A DNA stretch of 32,343 nt from JBKPNX01 sp046732855 (GCA_046732855.1 JBKPNX010000151.1:1-32343); one strand, 5' to 3'; positions 1 through 8,480 are shown, counted from the stretch's first letter. Notes: generated by a model not told the origin, from the sequence alone. Numbers and translations: made by a program.

Positions 1-167
1 TATCTAGCCGACGGGCGTCTGCTCCCTGACCCTCTCTTCGGCAGTCAACTTGCCGATGATGACCGCGTCAGTGGCGCTGCCCACCGGTTGGCGCGCGCTC
101 CTACTTGAGCCCGTCACCAACAACCATCGGGGCATGCCCGCGGCGCGCACGTAGGCCCCTCGCCGAC

Positions 168-932
168 CTAGGCCTGGACCGAGTAGCCGCCGTCGACCGT
201 GATCGTCGCGCCGGTGATGAAGTCCGACGCCGGGCTCGCGAACAACACCGCGACGCCGGCGAAATCGTCCGGCGTGCCCCAGCGGCCGGCCGGCGTGCGC
301 GCCACCACCCGCTCCTCCAGACCCGCTATGTCGCGCCGGGCGCCGCGGGTCAGCGCGGAATCGATCCAGCCGGGCAGGACCGCGTTGACCTGGATGTTGT
401 CCTTGGCCCAGGCGCAGGCGAGCGCCTTGGCGAGCTGGACGATGCCGCCCTTGGTGGCGGCATAGGGCGCCGTGAACGACGCGCCGAAGATCGACATCAT
501 CGAGCCGATCATCACGATTTTACCGCCGCCCGCCCGCTGCATCGCCGGATAGGCGGCCTGGCTGCACATGAAGGCGCTGGTGAGATTGGTCTCGAGCACC
601 ATATGCCACTCCTCGAGCGTGTATTCCTCGGGCTGCTTTCTGATAGTGGTGCCAGCGTTGTTGACCAGCACGTCCAGTCGCCCGAAACGCTCGACCGCGG
701 CTTGGACCATGGCCCGACAGGACGCCTCTGCCGTGACGTCGACCCGGACGGCGATCGCCTGCGCCCCGACCTCCTCGAGCGCGCGCACTGCTTCGCCGTT
801 CTTGGCCTCGTCGCGCGCCGCGACCACGATCGATGCGCCCGCCTGCGCCATGCCCTTGGCCATGCCGAGACCGATCCCGCCGTTGCCGCCGGTCACGATC
901 GCAACCCGCCCCGTCAGATCGAACAGCGTCAC
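168..932 (-). CDS. SDR family NAD(P)-dependent oxidoreductase
   Basis: Classical short-chain dehydrogenase/reductase, a cytosolic enzyme that oxidises or reduces an alcohol/carbonyl with NAD(P). In the 254-residue form the cofactor motif TGGNGGIG is at 14-21, NNAG at 91-94, and the catalytic set N116, S144, Y157, K161 (YAATK) is complete. The C-terminus has the usual ITGATITVDGG. Overall it resembles the 2-deoxy-gluconate 3-dehydrogenase / glucose dehydrogenase-like group, but the substrate cannot be read from sequence. The start chosen is GTG at 932, which begins VTLFDLTGR like family members and has G-rich Shine-Dalgarno sequence (GGGGGGCAAGGGA) just before it. ATG codons at 974 and 995 would add 14 or 21 residues without family resemblance. 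No operon partner is visible; the next gene leftward is outside the window. Confidence 0.93.
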   Translation of the reverse strand: MTLFDLTGRVAIVTGGNGGIGLGMAKGMAQAGASIVVAARDEAKNGEAVRALEEVGAQAIAVRVDVTAEASCRAMVQAAVERFGRLDVLVNNAGTTIRKQPEEYTLEEWHMVLETNLTSAFMCSQAAYPAMQRAGGGKIVMIGSMMSIFGASFTAPYAATKGGIVQLAKALACAWAKDNIQVNAVLPGWIDSALTRGARRDIAGLEERVVARTPAGRWGTPDDFAGVAVLFASPASDFITGATITVDGGYSVQA

Positions 933-1157
933 TCCCTTGCCCCCCGCAAACGGGCGCGCCGCGCCCTGGTTCATGGCCGCGGAGCTTAGCGGCAAAGGTT
1001 CGGCAAGGCGACCCGTCGCCGTCGCCTGCGACCGCGCTCGCGTCGACCGGCCGTCAGCGGCAAGCGGCCGGGGTGTGGCCGGGCCGCCGCATCGTGAGCA
1101 ATTCTGGATGGGCCGCGCTCGCGCCAGCGGGGTGGCGCTGGCCAGCGGGTCAGACGG

Positions 1158-1487
1158 TCATCTCTGCGGAGGGCGCGACAGCCGCGCCCGGGCGCGCTCG
1201 AACGGAATGATCGAGGCGCCGGACGAATGAGGCTCGGCGTCCTCCATCAAGAGGGAGGCGGGTTCGGCCGTCGGCTGGGCGGCAGATGGTTCCGCGGCAG
1301 GCGGCTCCGCGGCAGCAAGCTCGGACGGGCTGCGGCTTTGCGTTGGCCGATAGGGGTACGCGGCGTGCGTAGGGGTGAGCCGCGGCGGGCTCAGCCAGGG
1401 CGCGGCCAGTGCGCGGCACAGGCCGAAATAGAGTTCCGCGTACAACGCTCCGGGGCCCCAGAGAGTGAAGTAGTTCGGCGGTAGCAT
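1158..1487 (-). CDS. Small uncharacterised protein with aromatic N-terminal helix
   Basis: Predicted 109-residue protein that I do not recognise by name. The first 32 residues are rich in aromatic and small residues (NYFTLWGPGALYAELYFGL then CRALAAPWL) and look like an amphipathic or membrane-associated helix, somewhat phasin-like. A low-complexity Ala/Pro/Glu linker follows, then a basic C-terminus (FERARARLSRPPQR). The start ATG at 1487 has GAAGGTGAGAGG just upstream. A GTG three codons earlier is possible but overlaps that ribosome site. It lies divergent to the secreted-protein gene at 1814. The conserved-looking N-terminus and good ribosome site make it more than a random frame, but the linker could be a shadow of GC-rich DNA. 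Function unknown. Confidence 0.5.
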   Translation of the reverse strand: MLPPNYFTLWGPGALYAELYFGLCRALAAPWLSPPRLTPTHAAYPYRPTQSRSPSELAAAEPPAAEPSAAQPTAEPASLLMEDAEPHSSGASIIPFERARARLSRPPQR

Positions 1488-1813
1488 GCCTCTCACCTTC
1501 GGAGTTGACGCTCCGGTGCTGAACCTCCCCGTTTGCGGTTAAGGATCGGAAAAAGCCGGCGCGAGGATCGGCAGTTTTGTCATAGGAATATAAGCAAGTC
1601 AAGCGGACTTCCGCCCTGAGTGCCGAGTAAAGCAGGGCGCTGTCCGACCAAGCGCCGCTGGCGAACCCGCAGCCAACGGTCGCCTGAAGCGTCGACGCCG
1701 CGCAGGCGACCATGAGGCTTTGGCGAGCCACCGCCCGCTTCCGCTGCCGGCGGTCGCAGCCGGCCGGGCTTGACGGACCCAGGGCTGCGGGCGATCAGGG
1801 ACCGGGAGGCATC
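1488..1813. promoter_or_regulatory. Divergent intergenic region with AT-rich patch
   Basis: 326 bases between two divergent genes. Around 1535-1610 the composition drops well below the surrounding GC, with stretches such as GGAATATAAGC and a TTGACT-like hexamer on the minus strand. This is where promoters for both flanking genes would be expected. I could not fit a -35/-10 pair with proper spacing, so no individual promoter is called. Confidence 0.3.
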
Positions 1814-2458
1814 ATGATCCGCTGCCGCAGCGCGCTCGTGGTGGGCTTGGCGGTCGCCAGCGCCGGCGGCGCAGCAGCCGAGCCGATTACCGTGAACGGC
1901 CTGACCTTCAGCGACGAACTCGGCGGCGTGCGGCTCGAGCGGGGCTGGGGCAGCGGCTCGCTCGCCGACCCGATCGTCCTGGTCGAGGAGATCACCGGCG
2001 ACGGCCCCGCGATCCTGATCGTGCGCGGCATGACCTATCGATTCGGCAACCGCATCGGCTCGCACCACGAGGTGGGTTTCGCGCTGACCAAGCTGGTGCG
2101 CAACGCGACGAGCCAGCCATGGTCCTTGTTCAATCTGGAGCTTCGGGAATTCCTCGACCGCGAAAGCCCGTTCGGCGATGGCCTGTCGTTCGGCCAGGCC
2201 ACGGAAGCCGGCCGACCGTTCCGCGCCGATCGCTTTTCCGAAACGCTCGAAACCACCGAGCCGTTCGACGGGGTGCAGTTCTACGGCGGCCTGGTCGCGC
2301 CCGGCGACACCGTGACCCTGAACGTCGTGATCACCGACACCACGCCGCGATGGGAGTTCTATCTGCTGCAAAAGCGCGACAGTCCGCTCGCCGACGCCGC
2401 TCCCGAGCCGGCCGGGCCGGCGCGCAACACTCGGGAGGAGGCGGTCCGGAGCCGGTGA
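1814..2458 (+). CDS. Secreted protein of unknown function
   Basis: 214-residue protein with a Sec signal peptide: MIRCRS, a hydrophobic stretch at 7-19, then AAA before E23, giving a likely signal peptidase I site after A22. The mature part is beta-rich in appearance, with alternating hydrophobic residues through VLVEEITGDGPAILIVRG and VTLNVVITDTTPRWEFYLL, and ends in a Pro/Ala/Arg-rich tail. No catalytic motif or cysteine pair is visible and I do not recognise the family. The ATG at 1814 is chosen because GGGAGG lies at a normal distance upstream and the signal peptide starts there; the open frame extends to 1712 without sense. Probably periplasmic. Confidence 0.7.
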   Translation: MIRCRSALVVGLAVASAGGAAAEPITVNGLTFSDELGGVRLERGWGSGSLADPIVLVEEITGDGPAILIVRGMTYRFGNRIGSHHEVGFALTKLVRNATSQPWSLFNLELREFLDRESPFGDGLSFGQATEAGRPFRADRFSETLETTEPFDGVQFYGGLVAPGDTVTLNVVITDTTPRWEFYLLQKRDSPLADAAPEPAGPARNTREEAVRSR

Positions 2459-2682
2459 TCGGCAGCCCAGGCGGGTCCGCGATGCCAGACATGCTAAAAA
2501 GCTTAGCGACGGAGCTCAGCGGGTCCGACGCGGGAATCTGCCTGCCCGTCGACGGTCTGCGCTAATCGAGGCGGCTCGGCGCATCGGAGCGCAGGATTGC
2601 CTTTGACTCGGGAATCAGTAAAGCTATCGGTGGGCGGGGGCACCGGTCCGCGCTCGCCAGTCCATTGCGGGATTTCGGTCGC

Positions 2683-3132
2683 ATGAGGCCGTCGTTTCAC
2701 GAGGATTACAGCCGGAAGGAAGAGGTCAAAGGCTCGACCGATCGCGGCTTCGGGCTGACGGTCGGGGGCATCCTGCTGGCGATCGCCGCGGCGCGTACCG
2801 GATTGCATCTCTGGCACGACGCCCAGCCGGGGTGGATGGAAGTCGTGCTCGCGGCAGTCGGTGCGCTGCTGCTCGGCTTCGGGCTGGTCGCGCCGGACCG
2901 CCTGGCGCCGCTCAATCGCGCCTGGACCGCGCTCGGGCTGCTCCTGTTCAAGGTGGTCAGCCCGGTCGCGCTCGGTTTGATCTATCTGACCACGATCGTG
3001 CCGATCGGTCTGTTGATGCGCGTGACCGGCCGTGATCTGCTCCACTTGAAATTCGACCGCCAGGCAGGCAGTTATTGGGTGGTGCGGGACCCACCCGGGC
3101 CGGCGCCGCAGACCATGACCCAACAGTTCTGA
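2683..3132 (+). CDS. SxtJ-like membrane protein
   Basis: 149-residue integral membrane protein of the SxtJ family, named after a saxitoxin-cluster gene but widespread in bacteria beside carbamoyltransferases. The start FHEDYSRKEEVKGSTDRGFG is the characteristic N-terminus. Hydrophobic segments follow at about 25-45 (GLTVGGILLAIAAA), 58-80 (MEVVLAAVGALLLGFGLV) and 88-120 (two closely spaced helices). The C-terminus has the typical FDRQAGSYWVVRDP. ATG 2683 is preferred over the upstream TTG at 2665 because family members begin close to FHED. It is the first gene of a cassette with DUF5989 (23 bases on) and the carbamoyltransferase. Its molecular role is not known; a scaffold or membrane anchor for the carbamoyltransferase is inference from conserved linkage. 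Confidence 0.85.
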   Translation: MRPSFHEDYSRKEEVKGSTDRGFGLTVGGILLAIAAARTGLHLWHDAQPGWMEVVLAAVGALLLGFGLVAPDRLAPLNRAWTALGLLLFKVVSPVALGLIYLTTIVPIGLLMRVTGRDLLHLKFDRQAGSYWVVRDPPGPAPQTMTQQF

Positions 3133-3155
3133 GAATAGCCGAACCGAGGAGCGCC

Positions 3156-3305
3156 ATGTCGATCCTGGCCGAGCTGTGGCAATTCATGCGGGTGCGCAAG
3201 AAATACTGGCTGCTGCCGATCGTGTTGATGATGGCGCTGTTCGGCGGCCTGATCGTGTTGACCCAGGGTAGCGCCGTGGCGCCGTTCATCTATACCGTAT
3301 TTTGA
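3156..3305 (+). CDS. DUF5989 mini-membrane protein (SxtK-like)
   Basis: 49-residue protein with one transmembrane helix (about 20-42, LLPIVLMMALFGGLIVLTQG) preceded by a basic, aromatic stretch (LWQFMRVRKKYWL), which predicts a cytoplasmic N-terminus. This matches the DUF5989 family, the SxtK type of the saxitoxin cluster, which nearly always sits between or beside a SxtJ-like gene and a carbamoyltransferase. GAGGAG at 3146-3151 gives a clear ribosome site four bases before ATG 3156; the open frame upstream to 3075 belongs to the overlapping SxtJ-like gene. The stop is 25 bases before the next start, so the three genes are almost surely one operon. Biochemical function unknown. Confidence 0.9.
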   Translation: MSILAELWQFMRVRKKYWLLPIVLMMALFGGLIVLTQGSAVAPFIYTVF

Positions 3306-3330
3306 GCACGCGGTGCTCTGAGGAGGCGTA

Positions 3331-5166
3331 ATGCGGATCCTCGGCCTGTCGGCGTTCTATCACGACAGCGCCGCGGCGTTGATCGCCGACGGCGAGCTCG
3401 TCGCTGCCGCGCAGGAGGAGCGGTTCACGCGCAAGAAGCACGATTCGGGGTTCCCCAAGAACGCGATCGAATACTGCCTGGCCGAAGGCGGCATCGATCT
3501 CGACCAGCTCGACGGCGTGGCGTTCTACGACAAGCCGTTCCTCAAGTTCGAGCGCCTGCTCGAGACCTATCTGGCGTTCGCGCCCAAGGGCTTCACCTCG
3601 TTCCGCATGGCGCTGCCGGTGTGGCTCAAGGAAAAGCTGTTCCAGAAGCGGCTGCTGCGCGATCACCTCGTGGAGTGCGGCGCCGGCAAGGACGTCGAGC
3701 GCAAGCTCCTGTTCACCGAGCATCATCAGAGCCACGCCGCGAGCGCGTTCTTCCCGTCCCCGTTCGACGAGGCCGCGATCCTCACCATCGACGGCGTCGG
3801 CGAATGGGCGACCACCAGCGTCGGCCTCGGCCGCGGCCACCGGCTGGAGATGCTGAAGGAGCTGCACTTTCCGCACTCGCTCGGTCTGCTCTATTCGGCC
3901 TTCACCTATTACACCGGATTCAAGGTCAACTCGGGCGAATACAAGGTAATGGGGCTGGCGCCCTACGGCGAGCCGAAGTACGCGCAGCTGATCCTCGACC
4001 ATCTGATCGATCTCAAAGACGACGGCACGTTCCGCCTCAACCAGGACTACTTCAATTATTGCACGGGCTTGACCATGACCAATGGCAAGTTCGATCAGCT
4101 GCTCGGCGGCAAGCCGCGCCGGCCCGACGAGCTGGTGCGCCAGCGCGACATGGATCTGGCCGCCTCGATCCAGGCGGTGACCGAGGAGGTGATGCTGCGG
4201 CTGACCCGGGCGCTGGCGCGCGACACCGGGCAGAAGAACTTATGTCTCGCGGGCGGCGTCGCCCTCAACTGCGTCGCCAACGGCAAGATCCTGCGCGACG
4301 GCCAGTTCGAGCGGATCTGGATTCAGCCGGCGGCGGGCGATGCCGGCGGTTCGATCGGCGCGGGGTTCGCCGCCTACCACCTGTTCAGGGGGCAACCGCG
4401 CACGTTGAACGGCATGCGCGACGGCATGCGGGGCGCCTATCTCGGTCCAGCCTTCGAGCAGGGCGAGATCGAACGCCGGCTCGGCGGCGCCGGCGCGGTG
4501 TTCGATGTCGTCTTCGATGATGATGTGATCGACTTCACCGTGGACGCGCTGGTCGAGGAGAAGGCGGTCGGCTGGTTCCAGGGACGCATGGAATTCGGGC
4601 CGCGCGCGCTGGGCGCGCGCTCGATCCTGGGCGACCCCCGCTCGCCGACCATGCAGCGGACGTTGAACCTGAAGGTCAAGTACCGCGAATCGTTCCGGCC
4701 GTTCGCGCCCTCGGTTCTGCGCGAGAGGATGGCCGACTGGTTCGAGCTCGACGACGACAGCCCGTACATGCTCCTGGTCGCCGACGTGATCGATCACCGG
4801 CGTCGCCTGATGAACCAGGACGAGCAGGCGCTGTTCGGGATCGACAAGCTGAACGTCGCGCGCTCGCAGATTCCGGCGGTCACTCACGTCGACTATTCGG
4901 CGCGGATCCAGACGGTGCACGCCGACACCAACCCGCGCTACCATCGTCTGCTCAGCGCGTTCAACGAGCGCACCGGCTGCCCGGTCCTGGTCAACACCAG
5001 CTTCAACGTGCGCGGCGAGCCGATCGTGTGCACGCCCGAGGACGCGTTCCGCTGCTTCATGGGCACCGAGATCGAGGCGCTCGTGGCGGGCAACTGCGTG
5101 CTGCGCAAGGAGCGGCAAGACCCGGCCAGGAAGCTCGACTACAAGGACGCCTTCGAGCTCGACTGA
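3331..5166 (+). CDS. Carbamoyltransferase, NodU/CmcH/SxtI type
   Basis: 611-residue O-carbamoyltransferase. Family members make carbamoyl-adenylate from carbamoyl phosphate and ATP and transfer the carbamoyl group to a hydroxyl of a small molecule or sugar. The N-terminal ASKHA/Kae1-like domain starts RILGLSAFYHDSAAAL and holds H131, H135 and D154 (EHHQSHAASAFF ... LTIDGVGEW); two histidines four apart with an aspartate 23 later is the metal-ligand spacing of TobZ-type enzymes. CLAGGVALNCVANGKI and AAGDAGGSIGA are the nucleotide-binding loops. The C-terminal domain has FQGRMEFGPRALGARSILGD and LVNTSFNVRGEPIVCTPEDA. AGGAGG lies at a good distance from ATG 3331. Length is normal. The acceptor is unknown: no nodulation, saxitoxin or antibiotic genes are nearby, so a surface glycan or lipid is only a guess. 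Confidence 0.95.
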   Translation: MRILGLSAFYHDSAAALIADGELVAAAQEERFTRKKHDSGFPKNAIEYCLAEGGIDLDQLDGVAFYDKPFLKFERLLETYLAFAPKGFTSFRMALPVWLKEKLFQKRLLRDHLVECGAGKDVERKLLFTEHHQSHAASAFFPSPFDEAAILTIDGVGEWATTSVGLGRGHRLEMLKELHFPHSLGLLYSAFTYYTGFKVNSGEYKVMGLAPYGEPKYAQLILDHLIDLKDDGTFRLNQDYFNYCTGLTMTNGKFDQLLGGKPRRPDELVRQRDMDLAASIQAVTEEVMLRLTRALARDTGQKNLCLAGGVALNCVANGKILRDGQFERIWIQPAAGDAGGSIGAGFAAYHLFRGQPRTLNGMRDGMRGAYLGPAFEQGEIERRLGGAGAVFDVVFDDDVIDFTVDALVEEKAVGWFQGRMEFGPRALGARSILGDPRSPTMQRTLNLKVKYRESFRPFAPSVLRERMADWFELDDDSPYMLLVADVIDHRRRLMNQDEQALFGIDKLNVARSQIPAVTHVDYSARIQTVHADTNPRYHRLLSAFNERTGCPVLVNTSFNVRGEPIVCTPEDAFRCFMGTEIEALVAGNCVLRKERQDPARKLDYKDAFELD

Positions 5167-5211
5167 CGCCGTTTCCGGTTGCGCTCGCGCAGGACAGGTA
5201 AAGCCGCGCGG

Positions 5212-5472
5212 CGCCAGGCGCGCCCAGCTCACGCCAGCCCGCCGGCGTGCCGCCGCTCGCGAGCACCCGACGCGGCCGATCTGCGCGGTCGAGAGGACGC
5301 AGCCGCGATCGCGGGCAAGCGCGAGCGCCAGGCGAGCGCCGCGGCTGTCATTCCGGTGGGCTTGGGCTTCCAACCGCGCCGGGCGCGCCGAGATTACGGC
5401 GAGCGCCGCGATGGCGAAGCAGCCGTTCAGCAGGATGAACGAGAGCAGAACCAAGATTTCGAGCCACGGCGT
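5212..5472 (-). pseudogene. Remnant of TlyC/CorC-type (DUF21/CNNM) membrane protein
   Basis: Reading leftward from 5472 the minus strand encodes a typical DUF21 N-terminus: PWLEILVLLSFILLNG, CFAIAALAVISARPARLEAQ, and GARLALALARD...VLSTAQIG, matching the family pattern of WLEILVLLxLILLNGFFAxSELAVVSARxARL and LSTVQIG. It is broken in three ways. The expected start codon is ACG (5472-5470) behind an intact GGGAGAGG. After STAQIG (about 5275) the frame is lost, and similarity to GILAGAFGGATLAERL seems to continue in another frame (VLASGGTPAGWREL). The rest of a protein of roughly 430 residues is missing, because the carbamoyltransferase gene ends at 5166. Intact homologues combine DUF21, CBS pair and CorC_HlyC domains and are linked to Mg2+/Co2+ transport. 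Confidence 0.72.
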
Positions 5473-5695
5473 CTGCCTCTCCCTACTCGCTCGGTGCGCG
5501 CCTCGGTCCACGCCGGACGGCGCGCTCGTTCGTGGCCCCGATTGTCGGCCGAGTTGCGGGACGCGGCTCACGCTTGCCGGCCGGGTCGACGCGCGGAGCC
5601 GCTGCCACGATCGACCACGGTCAGCAGGGGCAGGAACCACGCCCCGCTCGCGGTGTTGTCCGAGCTAGAAGATCCACACCGATCGAGCGAGGTTC

Positions 5696-6733
5696 ATGGC
5701 ACTAGGCGCTCGCGGCGATGCTGCTTTCGCGCGCCGGGTTCTGATCGTCGTCGCGATTGGCGCGCTGGCCTTGCTGCTGTGGAGCCTGTTGGATGTCTTG
5801 TTGCTGGTGTTCGGTGCGGTTCTGGTGGGGGTGCTGCTGCGCTCACTTGCCGAGCCAATCGCGCGCCGGACCCCGTTGTCCGACAGCTGGGCGCTGGCCG
5901 CGGCGACGCTGGTGCTGCTCGCCGCCATCGGCGGCGCCGCTTGGCTGTTCGGCGCACAGGTGCGGGCGCAGGCCACCGAGCTGACCGAGCGCCTGCCGGA
6001 GGCTTGGCACGCGTTCGAGGAGCGCCTCGGCATCGGCGATCTCAGCGGGCTGATCGGCAGCGGCAATGTGACGCCCGCCGCGCGCAGCCTGCTCTCAGGC
6101 GTGGCCGGGGTGGTTGCGTCGTTCGCCGGGGGCTTCCTCGATCTCCTGCTGATCATGTTCGGCGGCGTCTATCTGGCGGCCCAGCCTGACCTCTACCGGC
6201 GCGGCGTGCTGCAGCTGCTGCCGCCGGGCACCCCCCGCAGGTATTGCGGGGACGCCCTCGATTTGGCCGGCTGGGCGCTGCGCCGCTGGCTGCTCGGCCA
6301 GCTGATCGCGATGGTGCTCGTGTCCGTGCTGACCGGCCTGGGCCTGTGGATGATCGGCGTGCCGGCCGCCCTGGCGCTCGCCCTGCTCGCCGGCCTCGCC
6401 GAGTTCGTGCCGTTGATTGGACCGGTTATCGCGGCCGTCCCGGCGCTGCTGATCGGGCTTTCCGAAAGTTTCCAGACCGGCCTATGGACATTGCTGCTCT
6501 ACGTCGCGGTCCAGCAGATCGAGAGCAACGCCATCACCCCCCTGATCCAGAGCCACGTGGTAGCGCTGCCGCCCGCCGTCGTTCTGTTTGCCGTGGTCAC
6601 CTTCGGCCTGTTGTTCGGGCTGCTGGGCATCCTCTTCGCCACCCCGCTCGCCGTGGTGGTGTTCGTGGTGGTGAAGGAGCTATGGGTGCGCGACACGCTC
6701 GGTGAGCCAACCGACCTGGTGCGCAAACCGTAG
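5696..6733 (+). CDS. AI-2E family transporter / permease
   Basis: 345-residue inner-membrane protein of the AI-2E transporter (PerM/YdiK/TqsA) family. Hydrophobic pairs occur at 14-50 and 64-86, followed by a soluble stretch at about 88-130, then five or more helices from 133 to 335. Family hallmarks are PDLYRRG (164-170), EFVPLIGP (236-243), QQIESNAITPLI (273-284) and GLLFGLLGILFATPL (304-318). Members have been linked to AI-2 export, Na+/H+ antiport or unknown substrates, so the cargo is not assignable. ATG 5696 follows GCGAGG; no other start makes a better protein. It stands alone, downstream of the decayed TlyC-type gene, and its minus-strand neighbour nnr converges on it. Confidence 0.92.
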   Translation: MALGARGDAAFARRVLIVVAIGALALLLWSLLDVLLLVFGAVLVGVLLRSLAEPIARRTPLSDSWALAAATLVLLAAIGGAAWLFGAQVRAQATELTERLPEAWHAFEERLGIGDLSGLIGSGNVTPAARSLLSGVAGVVASFAGGFLDLLLIMFGGVYLAAQPDLYRRGVLQLLPPGTPRRYCGDALDLAGWALRRWLLGQLIAMVLVSVLTGLGLWMIGVPAALALALLAGLAEFVPLIGPVIAAVPALLIGLSESFQTGLWTLLLYVAVQQIESNAITPLIQSHVVALPPAVVLFAVVTFGLLFGLLGILFATPLAVVVFVVVKELWVRDTLGEPTDLVRKP

Positions 6734-6967
6734 GCGAGGCGCCTGAACCTACGGCCAGCCAGGGCGCTCAGGGGTGCACCACGTTCCGACCCCAGAACGG
6801 ATTGCGGCGCGCTGCTGCTCCGCCAGGATCAGGGCAGCGGAACCCGCGCAGCTCCGAGGGGCAACCGCGCCGGGCAAACCAGGGTTCGGGCCAAGAGTTT
6901 GCCCGGTGCGCGGGGCATCCATCTGCCTACTGGCCTGCGGTCTCCGCCCGAGGATCAACGCGGCAAC

Positions 6968-8473
6968 CTACCGAAGCCGCTCGAGCTCGGCCAAGACCTC
7001 GGGCAGGGCCTCGGGCAAGTCCTCCGCGATCAGTCCGGGTCCGACGAGGCAACCCGCCCGGGCGTGCAGCCAGACGCCGGCGGCGGCCGCCTCGAACGCC
7101 GGCATGCCCTGGACCAAGAGGCCGAGCACGATGCCGGCGAGCACGTCGCCCGAGCCCGCCGTGGCCAGCGCCGGGGGCGCGTCGGGCTGAATGAACGCAC
7201 GCCCGTCGGGCGCGGCGACCACGGTATCGCCGCCCTTGAGCAGCATCACCGCGCGACTCTGCGCCGCGGCGGCCCGCGCGCGCGTCAGCCGGTCGCCCTC
7301 ATGGGCGAACAGTCGCTGATACTCGCCGTCGTGCGGGGTCAGCACGCAAGGGCTTGCCATTGCATCGAACAGCGTCTGCGGCTGATCCTGGAAGCTGGTC
7401 AGAGCGTCCGCATCGAGCACGCACGCCTTCCTTGCCTCGAGCACCCGCAGCACCCGGCGTTGCAGGAGCTCGCCGCTGCCGGCGCCGGGGCCGAGCAGCA
7501 TCCCGGTGCGGCGCGGATCGGCCAGGCTCTGGGCGAACTCCCGATCGTCGGCAATCGGCGCGACCATGACTGCGGTCAGCTGGGCGGCGTAGACCGCAAG
7601 CGCGTCCTTGGGGCAGACCACCGTGACCAGGCCGGCGCCCGTCCGCAGCGCGGCGCGCGCCGCCATCCGTGCGGCGCCCGATGAGGCCATGCCGCCGCCG
7701 AGCACGAGGGCGTGGCCGTGGGCGTATTTGTGGCTGGCCGAGGTGCGCCGCGGCAGCAGCCCCAGCCACAGCCGGGGGTGATTGGCGAAGAGAGGCCCGG
7801 AGATCGCCTGGGCAGGCTCGGGGATGCCGATGCCGGCGACCACCAGCTCGCCCACGTGATCGCGCCCCGGGAGCAGGAAGTGACCGGGCTTGGCGCGGTG
7901 AAAGGTGACCGTCAGCACGGCGCGCGCCGCGGTCCCCAGCACCGCGCCGGTGTCGCCGTGCACCCCCGAAGGGACGTCGATCGCGACCACCGGCAGGTCG
8001 GTCCGGGCGACGGCCTCGAGCGCATCCCGCGCGACGCCGTCGAGCGGGCGGGCAAGGCCAGCGCCGAACAGGCCGTCGACCACCAGCCCGGCGCCGGCGA
8101 CCAGCCCGGGCTCGAGGGGCAGAACTTCGCCCTGCCACGCTGCGGCCGCGGTCGCAGCATCGCCACGCAGCCGCGCGCGCGCACCGAGCAGGGCGAGGCG
8201 CACCGGCCAGCCGCACCCGGCGAGATGGCGCGCGGCGACGAAGCCGTCGCCGCCGTTGTTGCCCGGGCCGCACAGGACCAGGGTCGGGCGGGGCGCGAAG
8301 CGTGCCGTGATCGCGCGCGCGACCGCCGCGCCCGCGTTGTCCATGAGCCGGATGCCCGGCACCCCCGCGGCGATCGCGCCGGCATCGGCCGCGCTCATCT
8401 CGGCGATGGTGAACAGGCGGCCGTCCCCGCCGACCGGCGGCGCGCCTGGGTCCAGCCGCGCCGGACCGGACAT
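6968..8473 (-). CDS. nnr: Bifunctional NAD(P)H-hydrate epimerase / ADP-dependent dehydratase
   Basis: 501-residue fusion repairing hydrated NAD(P)H. The N-terminal YjeF_N epimerase domain (about 18-225) has GPGNNGGDGFVAARHL (NNGGDG at 72-77), VVDGLFGAGL with D133, and IDVPSG (165-170). The C-terminal ribokinase-like dehydratase (about 235-500) has HKY (248-250), LDADAL (353-358), LTPHDGEYQRL (378-388), KGGDTVV and the ADP/catalytic loop ATAGSGDVLAG (437-447). Both halves look intact and length is normal. ATG 8473 is eight bases past the stop of the TerB-like gene, so the two are probably cotranscribed; the open frame extends further upstream only because it overlaps that gene. Cytosolic metabolite-repair enzyme. 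Confidence 0.96.
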   Translation of the reverse strand: MSGPARLDPGAPPVGGDGRLFTIAEMSAADAGAIAAGVPGIRLMDNAGAAVARAITARFAPRPTLVLCGPGNNGGDGFVAARHLAGCGWPVRLALLGARARLRGDAATAAAAWQGEVLPLEPGLVAGAGLVVDGLFGAGLARPLDGVARDALEAVARTDLPVVAIDVPSGVHGDTGAVLGTAARAVLTVTFHRAKPGHFLLPGRDHVGELVVAGIGIPEPAQAISGPLFANHPRLWLGLLPRRTSASHKYAHGHALVLGGGMASSGAARMAARAALRTGAGLVTVVCPKDALAVYAAQLTAVMVAPIADDREFAQSLADPRRTGMLLGPGAGSGELLQRRVLRVLEARKACVLDADALTSFQDQPQTLFDAMASPCVLTPHDGEYQRLFAHEGDRLTRARAAAAQSRAVMLLKGGDTVVAAPDGRAFIQPDAPPALATAGSGDVLAGIVLGLLVQGMPAFEAAAAGVWLHARAGCLVGPGLIAEDLPEALPEVLAELERLR

Positions 8474-8480
8474 CGGCCGA

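Noticed and set aside
4..135. Minus-strand ORF of 43 codons left of the SDR gene, containing GSATDAVIIGKLTAEERV.
   Set aside because: The GSATDAVIIG piece faintly recalls the end of CbiZ-type amidohydrolases, but the match is too short, the C-terminal tail is unlike the family, and the window edge removes context.
2683..5166. Saxitoxin or antibiotic biosynthesis cluster.
   Set aside because: Only the three genes of the carbamoyltransferase cassette are present; none of the core polyketide, amidinotransferase or tailoring genes is nearby.
5696..6733. Quorum-sensing AI-2 exporter.
   Set aside because: The family name comes from a few members; no luxS or lsr genes are here, so AI-2 transport is not claimed.
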